Below, piece after piece: positions 31,218-41,764 of a stretch of 64,000 nt of DNA; position 1 is the first letter of the stretch; each line of letters opens with the position of its first letter. The stretch lies in assembly GCA_902593735.1 (NCBI GenBank), contig CACJJL010000006.1, forward strand, positions 23,543 through 87,542. The letters run 5' to 3'. Both the position numbers and the translations under genes were made by a program. The stretch is from an uncultured SAR116 cluster alpha proteobacterium. Lineage in GTDB: Bacteria; Pseudomonadota; Alphaproteobacteria; Puniceispirillales; Marisalimonadaceae. The notes beneath the pieces are model-generated. The model searched no databases and was not told the origin of the DNA. It was given only the letters and a program-made list of their open reading frames with translations.

Positions 31218-32234
31218 GTGAAAAAATATATATTAAGTGCTTTAATCGTAGCAGGCCTTACCTTTACAGGGGCTGCAAGTGCGAAAAAGCTTAAGTTTCA
31301 AATGAGTTCCAAAGCCGGTGACTGGGCTCACACTTATATGGGTGAAAAGGCAAAAATATTATCAGATCTTACTGATGGCAAATTACAAATTGAAGGATTA
31401 CCAACAAAGTCTGTTGTACCTCACAGAGAAACAATTGATGCGGTTGCAAACGGTATCCTAGACGGGGATTTCAATGCTATTGCATACTTTGCAGGAAGAG
31501 ATCCAGCTTTTGCAATTATGGGGGACTTGATTGCAGGTTACGATACACCGAAACAATATCAAGAATATTGTATGCACGGTGGTGGAAAAGAAATGCTTCA
31601 AAAAATATATGATAGCGTTTTACCAGGTAAAATTCTCGTACTAGGTTGTGGTCCTTACGGGAAAGAAGCTCTTGTTTCAAAGGTTCCAATCAATGGCGTA
31701 GCTGATCTTAAAGGTGTTAAAATTAGATCACCTGAAGGTTTAGCCGCAGATGTTTTCAGAAGAGCAGGTGCTTCACCTTCTTCAATTCCTTTCTCTGAGG
31801 TTTATACTTCTCTAGAAAAGGGTATTGTTGATGCCGCTGATGCTTCTGTTTATATTAACAATCATGCTAGTGGTTTCCATAAGATTGCAAAGTACCCACT
31901 TTACCCTGGTATTCACTCAATGGCGAACCTACAAACTATTATTAACAAGAAAGTTTTTAATAAGTTGAGTAAACAACATCAAACTGCCCTAACAGTTTGG
32001 ACCTACATGACTTGGACAGCTAAGTTAAGAGATGCTGGCCTTGACGGTAGAGCTCAAGTTGCAAAAGATAAGGCAGCTGGTGACTTAACAATCATTGACT
32101 GGCCAGTTAGTGAGAGAGCAAAGTTCAGACAAATCGCTGTTGAGGCGTGGAATTCTGCTGCATCAAAAAGCCCACTCGCAAAAGAGGCTTTAGAGTCAAA
32201 TCTTTCTTACATGAAGAAAATAGGTTTACTTTAA
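31218..32234 (+). CDS. TRAP transporter substrate-binding protein (DctP)
   Basis: AAAGGAGG then GTG start, MKKYILSALIVAGLTFTGAASA signal peptide; GVKIRSPEGLAADVFRRAGASPSSIPFSEVYTSLEKGIVDAAD. Confidence 0.92.
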   Translation: MKKYILSALIVAGLTFTGAASAKKLKFQMSSKAGDWAHTYMGEKAKILSDLTDGKLQIEGLPTKSVVPHRETIDAVANGILDGDFNAIAYFAGRDPAFAIMGDLIAGYDTPKQYQEYCMHGGGKEMLQKIYDSVLPGKILVLGCGPYGKEALVSKVPINGVADLKGVKIRSPEGLAADVFRRAGASPSSIPFSEVYTSLEKGIVDAADASVYINNHASGFHKIAKYPLYPGIHSMANLQTIINKKVFNKLSKQHQTALTVWTYMTWTAKLRDAGLDGRAQVAKDKAAGDLTIIDWPVSERAKFRQIAVEAWNSAASKSPLAKEALESNLSYMKKIGLL

Positions 32235-32249
32235 ATATATAAATAATTT

Positions 32250-32284
32250 AGCTTGCTGACTTCTCTAGTTAGCAAGCTTTTCTT
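32250..32284. terminator. Stem-loop terminator at the convergent dctP/amidase ends
   Basis: AGCTTGCTGACT-TCTCT-AGTTAGCAAGCT followed by TTTCTTT; overlaps the amidase stop. Confidence 0.75.
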
Positions 32285-33581
32285 TGTCTAAAATATACTT
32301 ACATATTTCCAATAGTTTTAAATCCTCATTCCAATTTGCAATAAATTGAATGCCAATTGGTAAATCATCTTTCCCTTTTAAAAAAGGAAGGCTGATTGCT
32401 GGAACTCCCATCATAGTCCAATATCCGTTAAAGATTGCATTCCCAGTATTCATTAGATTGCGAGGTGCTTGTCCTGGTGCTGCAGGAGTAATAATAGCAT
32501 CATATTTTTTAAAAAATTGTTTTAAAATTTGTTCCATTTTTTTTGCTTGTTCTATTGCTGATATGTAGTCACTCGCTGATACTGGTATTCCTGCTTCGAT
32601 TCTTTTAACGGTAAATGGATGAAGTTTAGATTTATTAGCTTGATAATAATTTATTAGAGAGTTGGCAATAGATCCGTTCATTATAATTTCGTGTGCTTTA
32701 GCTGCATCTTCAAAATCTTTTCCAAGGTCTAACTCTTCAATGTCAAGTTGTACATTTTTTACAAACTCTTCAATTCCATGTTTCATATCCTCATTACCAA
32801 AATTCCAAACAGGCCCTCTAACAAATCCAAATTTAATTGGCTTATTTAAACTCACAATTCTTTTATATTGGTAATCTTGAATCATATCTAAATCATTACT
32901 GTCATATGATAAAATTACTGAGGCAACTAAGTCTATATCTTCAACACAATTTGCATAAATACCAGGGTGGTCTAATCTTTGAGAAATTGGTGACATTCCA
33001 GATCTAGATATAGTTCCAAATGTTGGTTTAAATCCTAATATACCTGTAAATGATGCGGGTCTTAAAACAGAACCGCCTGTTTGTGATCCAATTGCTAGCG
33101 GTACCATGTAGTCTGACACGGCAGCAGCAGAACCCGAAGAGGAGCCACCTGGGGTGCATTCTAAATCTTTTGGGTTTTTTGTTTTACCAGGACCTGACAA
33201 GGCAAACTCAGTTGTAACACATTTACCCATAATAACAGCGCCTTCATCTCTAAGTAATCTAACTAAATGAGCGTCTTTAGATGGTTTTCTGTTTTTGCAT
33301 AAGTGAGATCCATTTTCTGTAGGCATATCTTTTGTATCAATAATGTCTTTAATACCAATTGGAAGACCATTCAATTTACCTGCGGTTTTATCTTTCCATC
33401 TTTTATCAGCTTCTCTTGCTTGCTCTAATGCAAGTTTAGGATCTAAAAAAATCCAAGCACTAACATCATCTTCTCGTAATTCTATTTGTTTTAAAAATGC
33501 TTTAACATACTCTTCAGAAGAAAGACTGCCTTCTTCCATCATTTTTAATGCTTCATTAGCGCTTAGTTTAATTAATTCCAT
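32265..33581 (-). CDS. amidase signature family protein
   Basis: LNGLPIGIKDIIDTKDMPTENGS; PGGSSSGSAAAVSDYMVPLAIGSQTGGSVLRPASFTG. Confidence 0.95.
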   Translation of the reverse strand: MELIKLSANEALKMMEEGSLSSEEYVKAFLKQIELREDDVSAWIFLDPKLALEQAREADKRWKDKTAGKLNGLPIGIKDIIDTKDMPTENGSHLCKNRKPSKDAHLVRLLRDEGAVIMGKCVTTEFALSGPGKTKNPKDLECTPGGSSSGSAAAVSDYMVPLAIGSQTGGSVLRPASFTGILGFKPTFGTISRSGMSPISQRLDHPGIYANCVEDIDLVASVILSYDSNDLDMIQDYQYKRIVSLNKPIKFGFVRGPVWNFGNEDMKHGIEEFVKNVQLDIEELDLGKDFEDAAKAHEIIMNGSIANSLINYYQANKSKLHPFTVKRIEAGIPVSASDYISAIEQAKKMEQILKQFFKKYDAIITPAAPGQAPRNLMNTGNAIFNGYWTMMGVPAISLPFLKGKDDLPIGIQFIANWNEDLKLLEICKYILDKEKLAN

Positions 33582-33594
33582 CTAAAATTCTCTT

Positions 33595-33993
33595 TTATTT
33601 TGATTTTGTAACAATTGCTTCAGCTTCAATTTCAACTTTCATTCTATGGTCTACAAGAGCAGATACTTCTAATAAAGTTGATGCAGGCTTATGTTCTCCA
33701 AAATATTCAATTCTTTTTGGATTAATGATAGATCTATCGTTAATTTTAGTTAAAAAAACTCTCACTTTCACTACATCATTTGAAGAGCTACCAGCTGCAA
33801 CTAGGCAAGTATTTAGATCTCTCATGGCAATATCAAACTGATCTTTTGTGCTTTCTGGAATTGTGCCGTCAAAATTCATTCCGACTAATCCTGAAACCCA
33901 TACTATACCATTTGCTTCAACAACATGACAATAGTGACTTACAGGTTGAAGTATATCTGGTATTAATATTCTATTAATCATTTTAATCCTCAT
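33595..33993 (-). CDS. RidA family protein
   Basis: PVSHYCHVVEANGIVWVSGLVGMNFDG; VEIEAEAIV. Confidence 0.88.
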   Translation of the reverse strand: MRIKMINRILIPDILQPVSHYCHVVEANGIVWVSGLVGMNFDGTIPESTKDQFDIAMRDLNTCLVAAGSSSNDVVKVRVFLTKINDRSIINPKRIEYFGEHKPASTLLEVSALVDHRMKVEIEAEAIVTKSK

Positions 33994-34128
33994 AAGTATT
34001 AGTTAATTCGATATATTATTATTCTATAATAGTATCTCGAAAAATATACTTTAAAAAATAGTTTCAATTACTTTGCATGAATTTAGAAAATGAATATCAT
34101 ATCAGAGTGTTTTTGATATGAGGATAAT

Positions 34129-35148
34129 ATGCCTACAATAGTTTACCTTGATACTTTGCCAGCCCAAAATGGTTTAGATATTTTACATTCCCAATCTAAA
34201 GTTGAAGTATTAAAAATCAATAGTTCAGATAATGAAGAAAAGTGCATGTCAATTTTGCAAAAAGCGGATGCCTATCAGGTAGGGGCAGCTAGAGATGAAG
34301 TTCCAAAATATTTACAAGTTGATAAACAATTTTTAACTAAAATACCAAACTTACTTGTTGTTTCATCTTCTGGTGCAGGCTACGACACTATTGATGTTGA
34401 TGCATGTACTCAGTCAGGAGTATTAGTAGTTAATCAGACTGGCGGAAATGCTGAAGGTGTTGCAGAGCACGCAGTAGGCATGATTTTAAGTTTATTTAAA
34501 AGAATTATTGAATGTGACCACGCCCTGAGAAGAGGTTGGAACGAGCCAAGAGTAAGTCTAATGGGTAAGGATCTTTTAAATAAAAATGTTGGAATTATAG
34601 GTCTTGGAAATACAGGTGGCAGAGTTGCAGAAATATGTAAAGTTGCATTTAATTGTAATATTTTGGCTTATGATCCTTACTTATCTGAAGAAATTTTTAA
34701 AAAGAAACATGCAAGCAAAACCGAATTAGATATTTTATTATCAGAAAGTGACGTTGTCTCTGTTCATATACCCTTAAATAAAGAAACAAATAATATGATC
34801 AATAAAGATTGGTTTAAGAAAATGAAAAAAGGAAGTTATTTTGTTACTACTTCTCGAGGATCAATCCATAACGAAGACGATTTATATAATATACTTATAG
34901 AAGGACATTTAGCAGGGGCAGGTTTAGATGTATGGGAGTTTGAGCCACCTCCGTCAACGCATAAACTTTTAAAACTTGAAAATGTAATAGCTAGCCCACA
35001 TACAGCAGGTATTACTAGAGATAGTCGAAATAAAATGTCTGAATTTGTTGCAACACAGCTTTTAGATATTTTTGATGGGAAGGATCCACCAAGGCCAGTG
35101 AATTCAGAAGTATTAGGAATTTTTCGAGAAAAATTTAAAAAAATCTAA
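34129..35148 (+). CDS. D-isomer specific 2-hydroxyacid dehydrogenase
   Basis: NVGIIGLGNTGGRVAEI; NVIASPHTAGITRDSRNKM. Confidence 0.93.
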   Translation: MPTIVYLDTLPAQNGLDILHSQSKVEVLKINSSDNEEKCMSILQKADAYQVGAARDEVPKYLQVDKQFLTKIPNLLVVSSSGAGYDTIDVDACTQSGVLVVNQTGGNAEGVAEHAVGMILSLFKRIIECDHALRRGWNEPRVSLMGKDLLNKNVGIIGLGNTGGRVAEICKVAFNCNILAYDPYLSEEIFKKKHASKTELDILLSESDVVSVHIPLNKETNNMINKDWFKKMKKGSYFVTTSRGSIHNEDDLYNILIEGHLAGAGLDVWEFEPPPSTHKLLKLENVIASPHTAGITRDSRNKMSEFVATQLLDIFDGKDPPRPVNSEVLGIFREKFKKI

Positions 35149-35165
35149 AAAAAAAGGAAATATCA

Positions 35166-35900
35166 ATGAAAAATATTTTAATTACAGGAGCAAGCCAAGG
35201 CATTGGAAAGGCTACTGCAATTGAAGCTGCTAAAGCACAAATGTTTGTAGGAATTAACTATAATCAAAATTTAAAGGCGGCAGAACAATGTCTTAAACTA
35301 GTTAGAGATTCAGGTGGTGACGGAATTATATTACAATGTCACGTAGCTAATAATAAATCTGTTAAAGGTATGTTTAATGATTTCTTAGATAAAGCTGGAA
35401 CAATTGATGGTGTTTTTAACAATGCAGGAATAACAGGACCAATTTCACCAATACAAGATCTTAGTCCAGATGATTTGAAGATGGTCGTAGATACAAATAT
35501 ATTAGGAGCCTTTTATGTAGCTCAAGAGTCAGCAAGAGTTATGATTTCTCAAAAATCTGGAACAATAGTTAATATGTCTTCAATTGCCGCAGATATTGGC
35601 GGTGGAGGAGAATTTGTTCACTATGCAATGTCAAAGGGTGCTATTCATTCTCTTACTTATGGAATGGCAAAAGAACTTGGAAAATTTGGAATAAGAGTTA
35701 ATGCTGTTGCACCAGGTTTGATTGATACTGAAATTCATGCCAAAGCAGGTGATGCGTCTAGGGTTGATAGATTAATGCCATCAGTTCCACTTGGAAGGAT
35801 AGGTAGTGCAGAAGAAGTTGCTAAAACGGTCATGTGGTTATTAGGTGACAAATCAAGCTATATTTCTGGTTCAGTTGTACCTGTTTCTGGAGGTCGTTAA
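35166..35900 (+). CDS. SDR family oxidoreductase (FabG-like)
   Basis: ILITGASQGIGKATAIE; NNAGITGP; YAMSKGAIHSLT. Confidence 0.93.
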   Translation: MKNILITGASQGIGKATAIEAAKAQMFVGINYNQNLKAAEQCLKLVRDSGGDGIILQCHVANNKSVKGMFNDFLDKAGTIDGVFNNAGITGPISPIQDLSPDDLKMVVDTNILGAFYVAQESARVMISQKSGTIVNMSSIAADIGGGGEFVHYAMSKGAIHSLTYGMAKELGKFGIRVNAVAPGLIDTEIHAKAGDASRVDRLMPSVPLGRIGSAEEVAKTVMWLLGDKSSYISGSVVPVSGGR

Positions 35901-35902
35901 AG

Positions 35903-36817
35903 TTATAAATTTATATTTGTATTAGTACTCAACTGTTCTTTCTTTTTTGCTTGTCTTATACCTATATATGTTGAAGCCCCAAGTATTAGCGCAGACCCAA
36001 GCCATAAACCAACATGTGGTATTTCGTTAAAAAATATAAAACCTAGTGATACTGACCAAATTAACCTTAAATAGTCTAGTGGAAGAAGTGCAGTAATGTC
36101 AGCTCTCTTGAGAGCTTCATTTAAAAACCAGTGAACTAAAGTTCCAGCTATAGCAATAAATAAAAACATTATTAGCTGTTCAAAAGTAGGCCACACCCAA
36201 ACTTGTATGGCAAGTATGGATGTTGCAGGTATGAGACCTGCTGCTTGCCAAAATGTTATGCTTACAGTTGTATCTGTTTGTGTAAGTTTCTTTGCCATTA
36301 ACATAGAAGAAGACCACATTAATGAAGCACATAAAATTAGTAATGGCCCAAAACCTAATTCAACATCTGGTCTTAAAACAATTAATGCTCCTATAAATCC
36401 TACACACATTGCAAGCCATCTTCTTATTCCAACAATCTCTTTGAGAAAAATAATTGCTAATATTGTTGCAAAAATAGGAACAGTAAACATAAGCGCAGTT
36501 GCTTTTGCCAATTCTGTTATACTAAGTCCATAGAACATACATAACATAGCTATACTGCCAACAACTGCTCTATATGATTGCAATTTAACATTATTAGATT
36601 TAAGCGATGCCATACCATTTTTTATAACTACAGGAAGAAAAATGAGTAGAACAAATATTGTTCTAAAAAAAGCAACTTCAAATGGATGATTATCCTCAGT
36701 TGCAAACCTTATTAAACAATGCATAGTTGTTGCAAAAATGCCTGATAAAACCATGAAGAGTACAGCTAGCAATGCAGGAGATAATGTTTTTATTTCTTTT
36801 GATTTATCTTTATACAT
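35903..36817 (-). CDS. DMT superfamily (EamA) transporter
   Basis: 10-TM, two EamA repeats. Confidence 0.9.
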   Translation of the reverse strand: MYKDKSKEIKTLSPALLAVLFMVLSGIFATTMHCLIRFATEDNHPFEVAFFRTIFVLLIFLPVVIKNGMASLKSNNVKLQSYRAVVGSIAMLCMFYGLSITELAKATALMFTVPIFATILAIIFLKEIVGIRRWLAMCVGFIGALIVLRPDVELGFGPLLILCASLMWSSSMLMAKKLTQTDTTVSITFWQAAGLIPATSILAIQVWVWPTFEQLIMFLFIAIAGTLVHWFLNEALKRADITALLPLDYLRLIWSVSLGFIFFNEIPHVGLWLGSALILGASTYIGIRQAKKKEQLSTNTNINL

Positions 36818-36938
36818 TTGGCTGAAAAGATCTGTGATTAAAATTCAAAGAGTTCTTATTTATTTTTTAAGTAGATTAAATTTCAGTTTTAAGAATACTT
36901 ATTAGATATATTTAACATATTAATTGATTGGAGGCAAA

Positions 36939-37664
36939 ATGTTAAAAGTTAAAGCACTTTTGTTTGATGTATTTGGGACTGTTGTTGATTGGAGGACTGG
37001 TATAGCTAGAGAAGTAGAGAGTGTTGCAAAGAAAAACGATATTTCATTAGATCCTTTTGATTTTGCCGACGCATGGAGAGCGGAATATCAACCAGCTATG
37101 GAGGAGATAAGAAAGGGAAGAAGATCATTTACTATACTTGATATTTTACATATGGAAAATTTGAAAAAAATTGCTCCAAAATTTAATTTGCATAATCTAT
37201 CAGATGAAGATTTTAAAATTCTCGTGAAAGCTTGGCATAGACTTCCTGGTTGGCCAGATAGCAGTGAAGGTCTTAATGCCCTTAAGAATAAATATATCCT
37301 TGCTACCCAATCTAATGGAAATATAGCCTTAATAGTTAATATGGCAAAATTTTCAAATCTTAATTGGGATGTTATTTTAGGAGCAGAAGTAATTGGTCAT
37401 TATAAACCTGAGCCAGAAGCTTACTTGAAAGCCTGTAGTGCTCTTGATTTAAAAACAGAAGAATGTTTGATGGTTGCAGCTCACGATGATGATCTAAAAG
37501 CGGCTAGCCTTCAGGGTATGAAAACTGCCTATGTTCACAGACCTTTTGAGTACGGCAAGGATAAGTTGTTTGATATTGCTGAAGTAAATGATTATAAAGG
37601 TGATATAAAATGGGATATTGTTTCAAGAGATTTAAACGACTTAGCAAAACAACTAGGTTGTTAA
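36939..37664 (+). CDS. haloacid dehalogenase type II
   Basis: ALLFDVFGTVVDWRTGIARE; RBS TTGGAGGC before ATG at 36939. Confidence 0.9.
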   Translation: MLKVKALLFDVFGTVVDWRTGIAREVESVAKKNDISLDPFDFADAWRAEYQPAMEEIRKGRRSFTILDILHMENLKKIAPKFNLHNLSDEDFKILVKAWHRLPGWPDSSEGLNALKNKYILATQSNGNIALIVNMAKFSNLNWDVILGAEVIGHYKPEPEAYLKACSALDLKTEECLMVAAHDDDLKAASLQGMKTAYVHRPFEYGKDKLFDIAEVNDYKGDIKWDIVSRDLNDLAKQLGC

Positions 37665-37700
37665 TTAAAAATTAAAATAATAGAAAGTTTCAAATAAATC

Positions 37701-38468
37701 ATGTCTTCAAACAAACCAATAATTGGTATATCAACTAATGAAATTATTAATTTTGGTGGTAGGCAAGTCTCTCATTCAACAGGTCTAAGGTATGTAAATG
37801 CAGTATCTAAATTTAGTAACGCAATACCAATTTTAATTCCCTCATATATAAAAGGTAAAGACCTAGATCTACTCCTAAAAAAAATCGATGGTATAGTTTT
37901 AACTGGAGGAAGAGCAAACGTTGAGCCGCATCATTTTGGAGGTAATCCATTCCCTCCAGATGAGCCCATTGATGTTGGAAGAGACGAGATTGTTTTAGAA
38001 ATGATACCTAAATGTGTTAGCTTAGGTATTCCAATTTTCGGAATTTGTAGAGGCATCCAAGAAATGAATGTAGCCTTTGGTGGAACATTGCATTATCGGG
38101 TACATTTGCTGGATGACAAAAATGATCATCGTATGCCCAGAGGGGATAATATAACGGTTGAACAAATTTTTAAATTAAAACATAGAATTGATTTTGTAAA
38201 AAATGGCTATTTTTCAAAATTACTCACAAAGGACTCTTGTTTAGTTAATTCACTTCATGGTCAGGCTATCGATATTATTGCTAATAATTTAAAAACAGAA
38301 GCTTTATCAGATGATGGTATTATTGAAGCAGTTAGTATTCCTGATCATCCTTCATTTGCAATAGGCGTTCAGTGGCATGCCGAATATGAACCTGAAAAAA
38401 ACAAATTAAACAGATGTTTGTTTGCTGAGTTTGGATCAGCATGTTCAATTTATTCAAAAAGAAAGTAA
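37701..38468 (+). CDS. gamma-glutamyl-gamma-aminobutyrate hydrolase family (peptidase C26, PuuD-like)
   Basis: GIPIFGICRGIQEMNVAFGGTL; NSLHGQAID; GVQWHAEYEP. Confidence 0.92.
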   Translation: MSSNKPIIGISTNEIINFGGRQVSHSTGLRYVNAVSKFSNAIPILIPSYIKGKDLDLLLKKIDGIVLTGGRANVEPHHFGGNPFPPDEPIDVGRDEIVLEMIPKCVSLGIPIFGICRGIQEMNVAFGGTLHYRVHLLDDKNDHRMPRGDNITVEQIFKLKHRIDFVKNGYFSKLLTKDSCLVNSLHGQAIDIIANNLKTEALSDDGIIEAVSIPDHPSFAIGVQWHAEYEPEKNKLNRCLFAEFGSACSIYSKRK

Positions 38469-38477
38469 TATAACAAT

Positions 38478-39410
38478 TTAAATTGGTGAGTTTGGACCTA
38501 AAGGTATAATTCTATATGGATTTATATGTAAGTGAGAATAATAATAATGTCTTTTGATATGATCAAAATTTGTCGTTGTATTTATAGCTGGATTATTAAA
38601 CATTTTTTTCACGTAAGAACTTATATTCTTAAATTCACTTATTTTTTTCAAATTACATTTGAAATGAACATAATAAACGCTGTCGAATCTTAATAATGTA
38701 GGAATTAATCTGATATCTGCTTCAGTTAGCACATTTCCAACTAAATATTTTTTATCCTCTAGGCTTTCATCAATCATTTCTAATGATGAAAATAATTTTG
38801 TTACTGCATCCTCATACGCTTCTTGAGTTCTTGAAAAACCAGATTTGTAAACACCATTATTGATATTCTCGTAAATTACTTTATTAATTTTATCAATTTC
38901 AATTCTTAAATTTGATGGATAGTAATCATCATAATTTTTTGTAATATCATTGAATGCACTATTCATTATCCGGATTATTTCAGCAGACTCATTATTAACA
39001 ATTGTATTAGTTTTTTTATCCCATAAAATAGGAACTGTTGCTTTCGAAGATACGTTTTTATCTGAAATTTGATAGATTTCATGTAGATACTTTTTATCAT
39101 ACAAGCTATCACCTGTTGTTTTTGGAAAGTTTTTCAAAAAGGACCAACCATTTTCAAGCATATCTGGATGCACATAATCCACAGAGATATGGTTCTCAAG
39201 TTTTTTTAAATACCTAAATATTAACGTTCTATGAGCCCATGGACATGCATAACTTACATATAAATGATATCTATTTGTTTCAGGTTTATAAATTTGGCCA
39301 TTAATACTTATGTCATTTCTGAAAACACTATCTACTCTTTTAAAACTTCCATCTTTTTGATTGTTTGAATCTGAGCCTTTTGTCCAAACGCCACTGACCA
39401 AATGTCCCAT
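38478..39410 (-). CDS. glutathione S-transferase, Xi-class / glutathionyl-hydroquinone reductase-like (YqjG/ECM4)
   Basis: YVSYACPWAHRTLIFR catalytic Cys motif; VLTEADIRLIPTLLRFDSVYYVHFKCN. Confidence 0.9.
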   Translation of the reverse strand: MGHLVSGVWTKGSDSNNQKDGSFKRVDSVFRNDISINGQIYKPETNRYHLYVSYACPWAHRTLIFRYLKKLENHISVDYVHPDMLENGWSFLKNFPKTTGDSLYDKKYLHEIYQISDKNVSSKATVPILWDKKTNTIVNNESAEIIRIMNSAFNDITKNYDDYYPSNLRIEIDKINKVIYENINNGVYKSGFSRTQEAYEDAVTKLFSSLEMIDESLEDKKYLVGNVLTEADIRLIPTLLRFDSVYYVHFKCNLKKISEFKNISSYVKKMFNNPAINTTTNFDHIKRHYYYSHLHINPYRIIPLGPNSPI

Positions 39411-39545
39411 AAATTAATCCCTAACATTAAATTTAGTTATAAATTATCACGATTTTCAAAATATAAATAAATAATTTAAGTTATTATGTTAGTTAAATTA
39501 TAAATAACGTAATAATTAATAGAAATTAACTCTAAAGGAATTTTT

Positions 39546-40478
39546 ATGAAAAATGTTGGTATAATTGGTGGTGGATTAATTGGTTCAAGTTGGGCGGCAA
39601 TATTTTCTAAAAGTGGTTTTAATGTTTTTGTTTATGACCCATATCCAGAAGTTTTTAATGGTTATGAAGAAAGAGTTACCTTGTTTCTTGAAGAATTAAA
39701 AGCTATAGATGACAAAGTTGATGTTGATAAATGTTTAAATAAAATTTCTAAAAATGTAAGACTTGAAGAATTATGCACTAAAGTCGAGTACATCCAAGAA
39801 AGTGCACCTGAAATTTTATCTGTCAAACAAGAATTATTTGCACGAATAGACAATTTATCGCCTCAAAATGTTGTTATAGGATCATCTTCTTCTGCTATTC
39901 CTATTTCAAAAATTTCTCAAAATCTCAGAGGGCAACATAGATGCTTGATAGCACACCCTGCTAACCCACCACATCTTATACCATGTGTAGAGATCTGCCC
40001 TGGAGAGAATACATCTATTAAAGCGATTGAAAAAGCTAAAGAAATTTTTAAACTCTCAGGTTCGTCAATTGTTACAGTTAAAAAAGAAATTGATGGTTTT
40101 ATACTTAATAGATTACAAGGAGCTCTTTTAAATGAAGCGATGAGATTGTATTCAGAAGGGTATGCTAGTTCAGAAGATATAGACGCAACAATAAAAAATG
40201 GGTTAGGTCTAAGGTGGGCATTTATGGGACCTTTTGAAACAATTGATTTAAATGCACCAGGTGGAATCAAAGATTATATGTCTAGATATGGCTCTATATT
40301 TATAGAAATGGCTAAAACCCAAACTAAAATCCCAGATTGGTCAAATGACGCAGGTGATAAACTTGAGTTAGAAAGACGCAAAGTGCTTAGTAAAGACGAT
40401 TTAGAAAAAAGAGCAAAAAAAAGGAATTTCTTATTGAAGCAACTTAGGAGATTAAAAATTGAAAGTGATGAATCATAG
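39546..40478 (+). CDS. 3-hydroxyacyl-CoA dehydrogenase family (carnitine/L-gulonate 3-dehydrogenase-like)
   Basis: VGIIGGGLIGSSWAAIFSKSGF; HPANPPHLIPCVEICPG. Confidence 0.9.
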   Translation: MKNVGIIGGGLIGSSWAAIFSKSGFNVFVYDPYPEVFNGYEERVTLFLEELKAIDDKVDVDKCLNKISKNVRLEELCTKVEYIQESAPEILSVKQELFARIDNLSPQNVVIGSSSSAIPISKISQNLRGQHRCLIAHPANPPHLIPCVEICPGENTSIKAIEKAKEIFKLSGSSIVTVKKEIDGFILNRLQGALLNEAMRLYSEGYASSEDIDATIKNGLGLRWAFMGPFETIDLNAPGGIKDYMSRYGSIFIEMAKTQTKIPDWSNDAGDKLELERRKVLSKDDLEKRAKKRNFLLKQLRRLKIESDES

Positions 40479-40497
40479 AAATAAGGAATTATAAATT

Positions 40498-41682
40498 TTG
40501 TTGCCATTAGAAAATATTAAAATTTTGGATTTGTCTCGTTTGGCCGCTGGTAACATGGTAAGTCATATGTTTGCTGATTTTGGAGCAGATGTAGTTAAGG
40601 TAGAAAAACCAGGAAAAGGAGACGATCTTAGAAACTGGAAAATAAATGGTGTTTCTCATTGGTGGGCTGTTTATTCAAGAAACAAACGAAGTATTTCAAT
40701 AGATTTAAAAAAAGATGAAGGGTTAGATCTTTTAAAAGAGTTAGTAAAAAAGGCTGATGTTTTTATTGAAAATTTTGTGCCTGGCACTCTTGAGAAATGG
40801 GGAATTGGCCCAGAAAACTTAAATCAGTTAAACAAGAATTTAATTATTTTAAGAATTTCTGGTTGGGGACAAACTGGTATTTTTAAAAATGCTCCAGGTT
40901 TTGGCTCTCTTGTAGAAGGTATGAGTGGTTTTGCAGCCATGACTGGTGAAGAAAACCAGGCTCCTCTATTACCCCCTCTCGCTTTAGCTGATATGGTTGC
41001 TGGATTAACAGGATTTGGTGCAATTTTGATGGCTATTTTAGCTTCAAAAAAAAATAATACTGGTGGTCAGGTAATTGACCTATCTCTTTTTGAGCCTTTT
41101 TTTTCAATTTTGGGACCGTGGGCTGCAAGTTATAAAATTTCAGGTAAGGTTCCAGAAAGAATTGGAAATAGAAGTAATGTAGCTGCACCAAGAGGGATAT
41201 ATAAAACAAAAGATAATAAATATGTTTCTTTATCTGCATCAATGCAGTCAATGTGGGAAAAACTAGCCTTAACAATAGGTTCAAGTGATTTGATTAAGGA
41301 TCCAAGATTTTTGACTAATAGTGACAGACTGAATAATCAAGATGATTTAGATAAACCTATTTCAAAATTTATTAAAAAATATAATAGAGAAGAAGTCTTA
41401 AATATCTTCTCAAAAGAAGGAATTACAGTTGGACCTGTTCTAGACATATCAGAAATCATAGAACATCCATACATACACGACAGGGAAATTCTAATTGACC
41501 ATTTTAATAAAGAATATGGAAATGTTTTAATGCATCAAGCTTTTCCAAGATTAAGTAAAACTCCTGGAAAAATTAGAAATTCTGCACCGGCATTAGGAGA
41601 TGATACTAATGTAGTTCTTAAAGAGATCGGATTATCAGACAAACAGATACATATGCTAAGAAAAAATAAAATTATTAATTAA
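40498..41682 (+). CDS. CoA transferase, CaiB/BaiF (family III)
   Basis: KILDLSRLAAGNMVSHMFADFGADVVKVEKPGKGDDLR; TTG start. Confidence 0.93.
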   Translation: MLPLENIKILDLSRLAAGNMVSHMFADFGADVVKVEKPGKGDDLRNWKINGVSHWWAVYSRNKRSISIDLKKDEGLDLLKELVKKADVFIENFVPGTLEKWGIGPENLNQLNKNLIILRISGWGQTGIFKNAPGFGSLVEGMSGFAAMTGEENQAPLLPPLALADMVAGLTGFGAILMAILASKKNNTGGQVIDLSLFEPFFSILGPWAASYKISGKVPERIGNRSNVAAPRGIYKTKDNKYVSLSASMQSMWEKLALTIGSSDLIKDPRFLTNSDRLNNQDDLDKPISKFIKKYNREEVLNIFSKEGITVGPVLDISEIIEHPYIHDREILIDHFNKEYGNVLMHQAFPRLSKTPGKIRNSAPALGDDTNVVLKEIGLSDKQIHMLRKNKIIN

Positions 41683-41764
41683 TTCTAATTAATTAAACTA
41701 AAATCACTTATTGACATCAAATAATTAAAATAACAAAATATCGAAATATGGGAGGTAGTTATTC

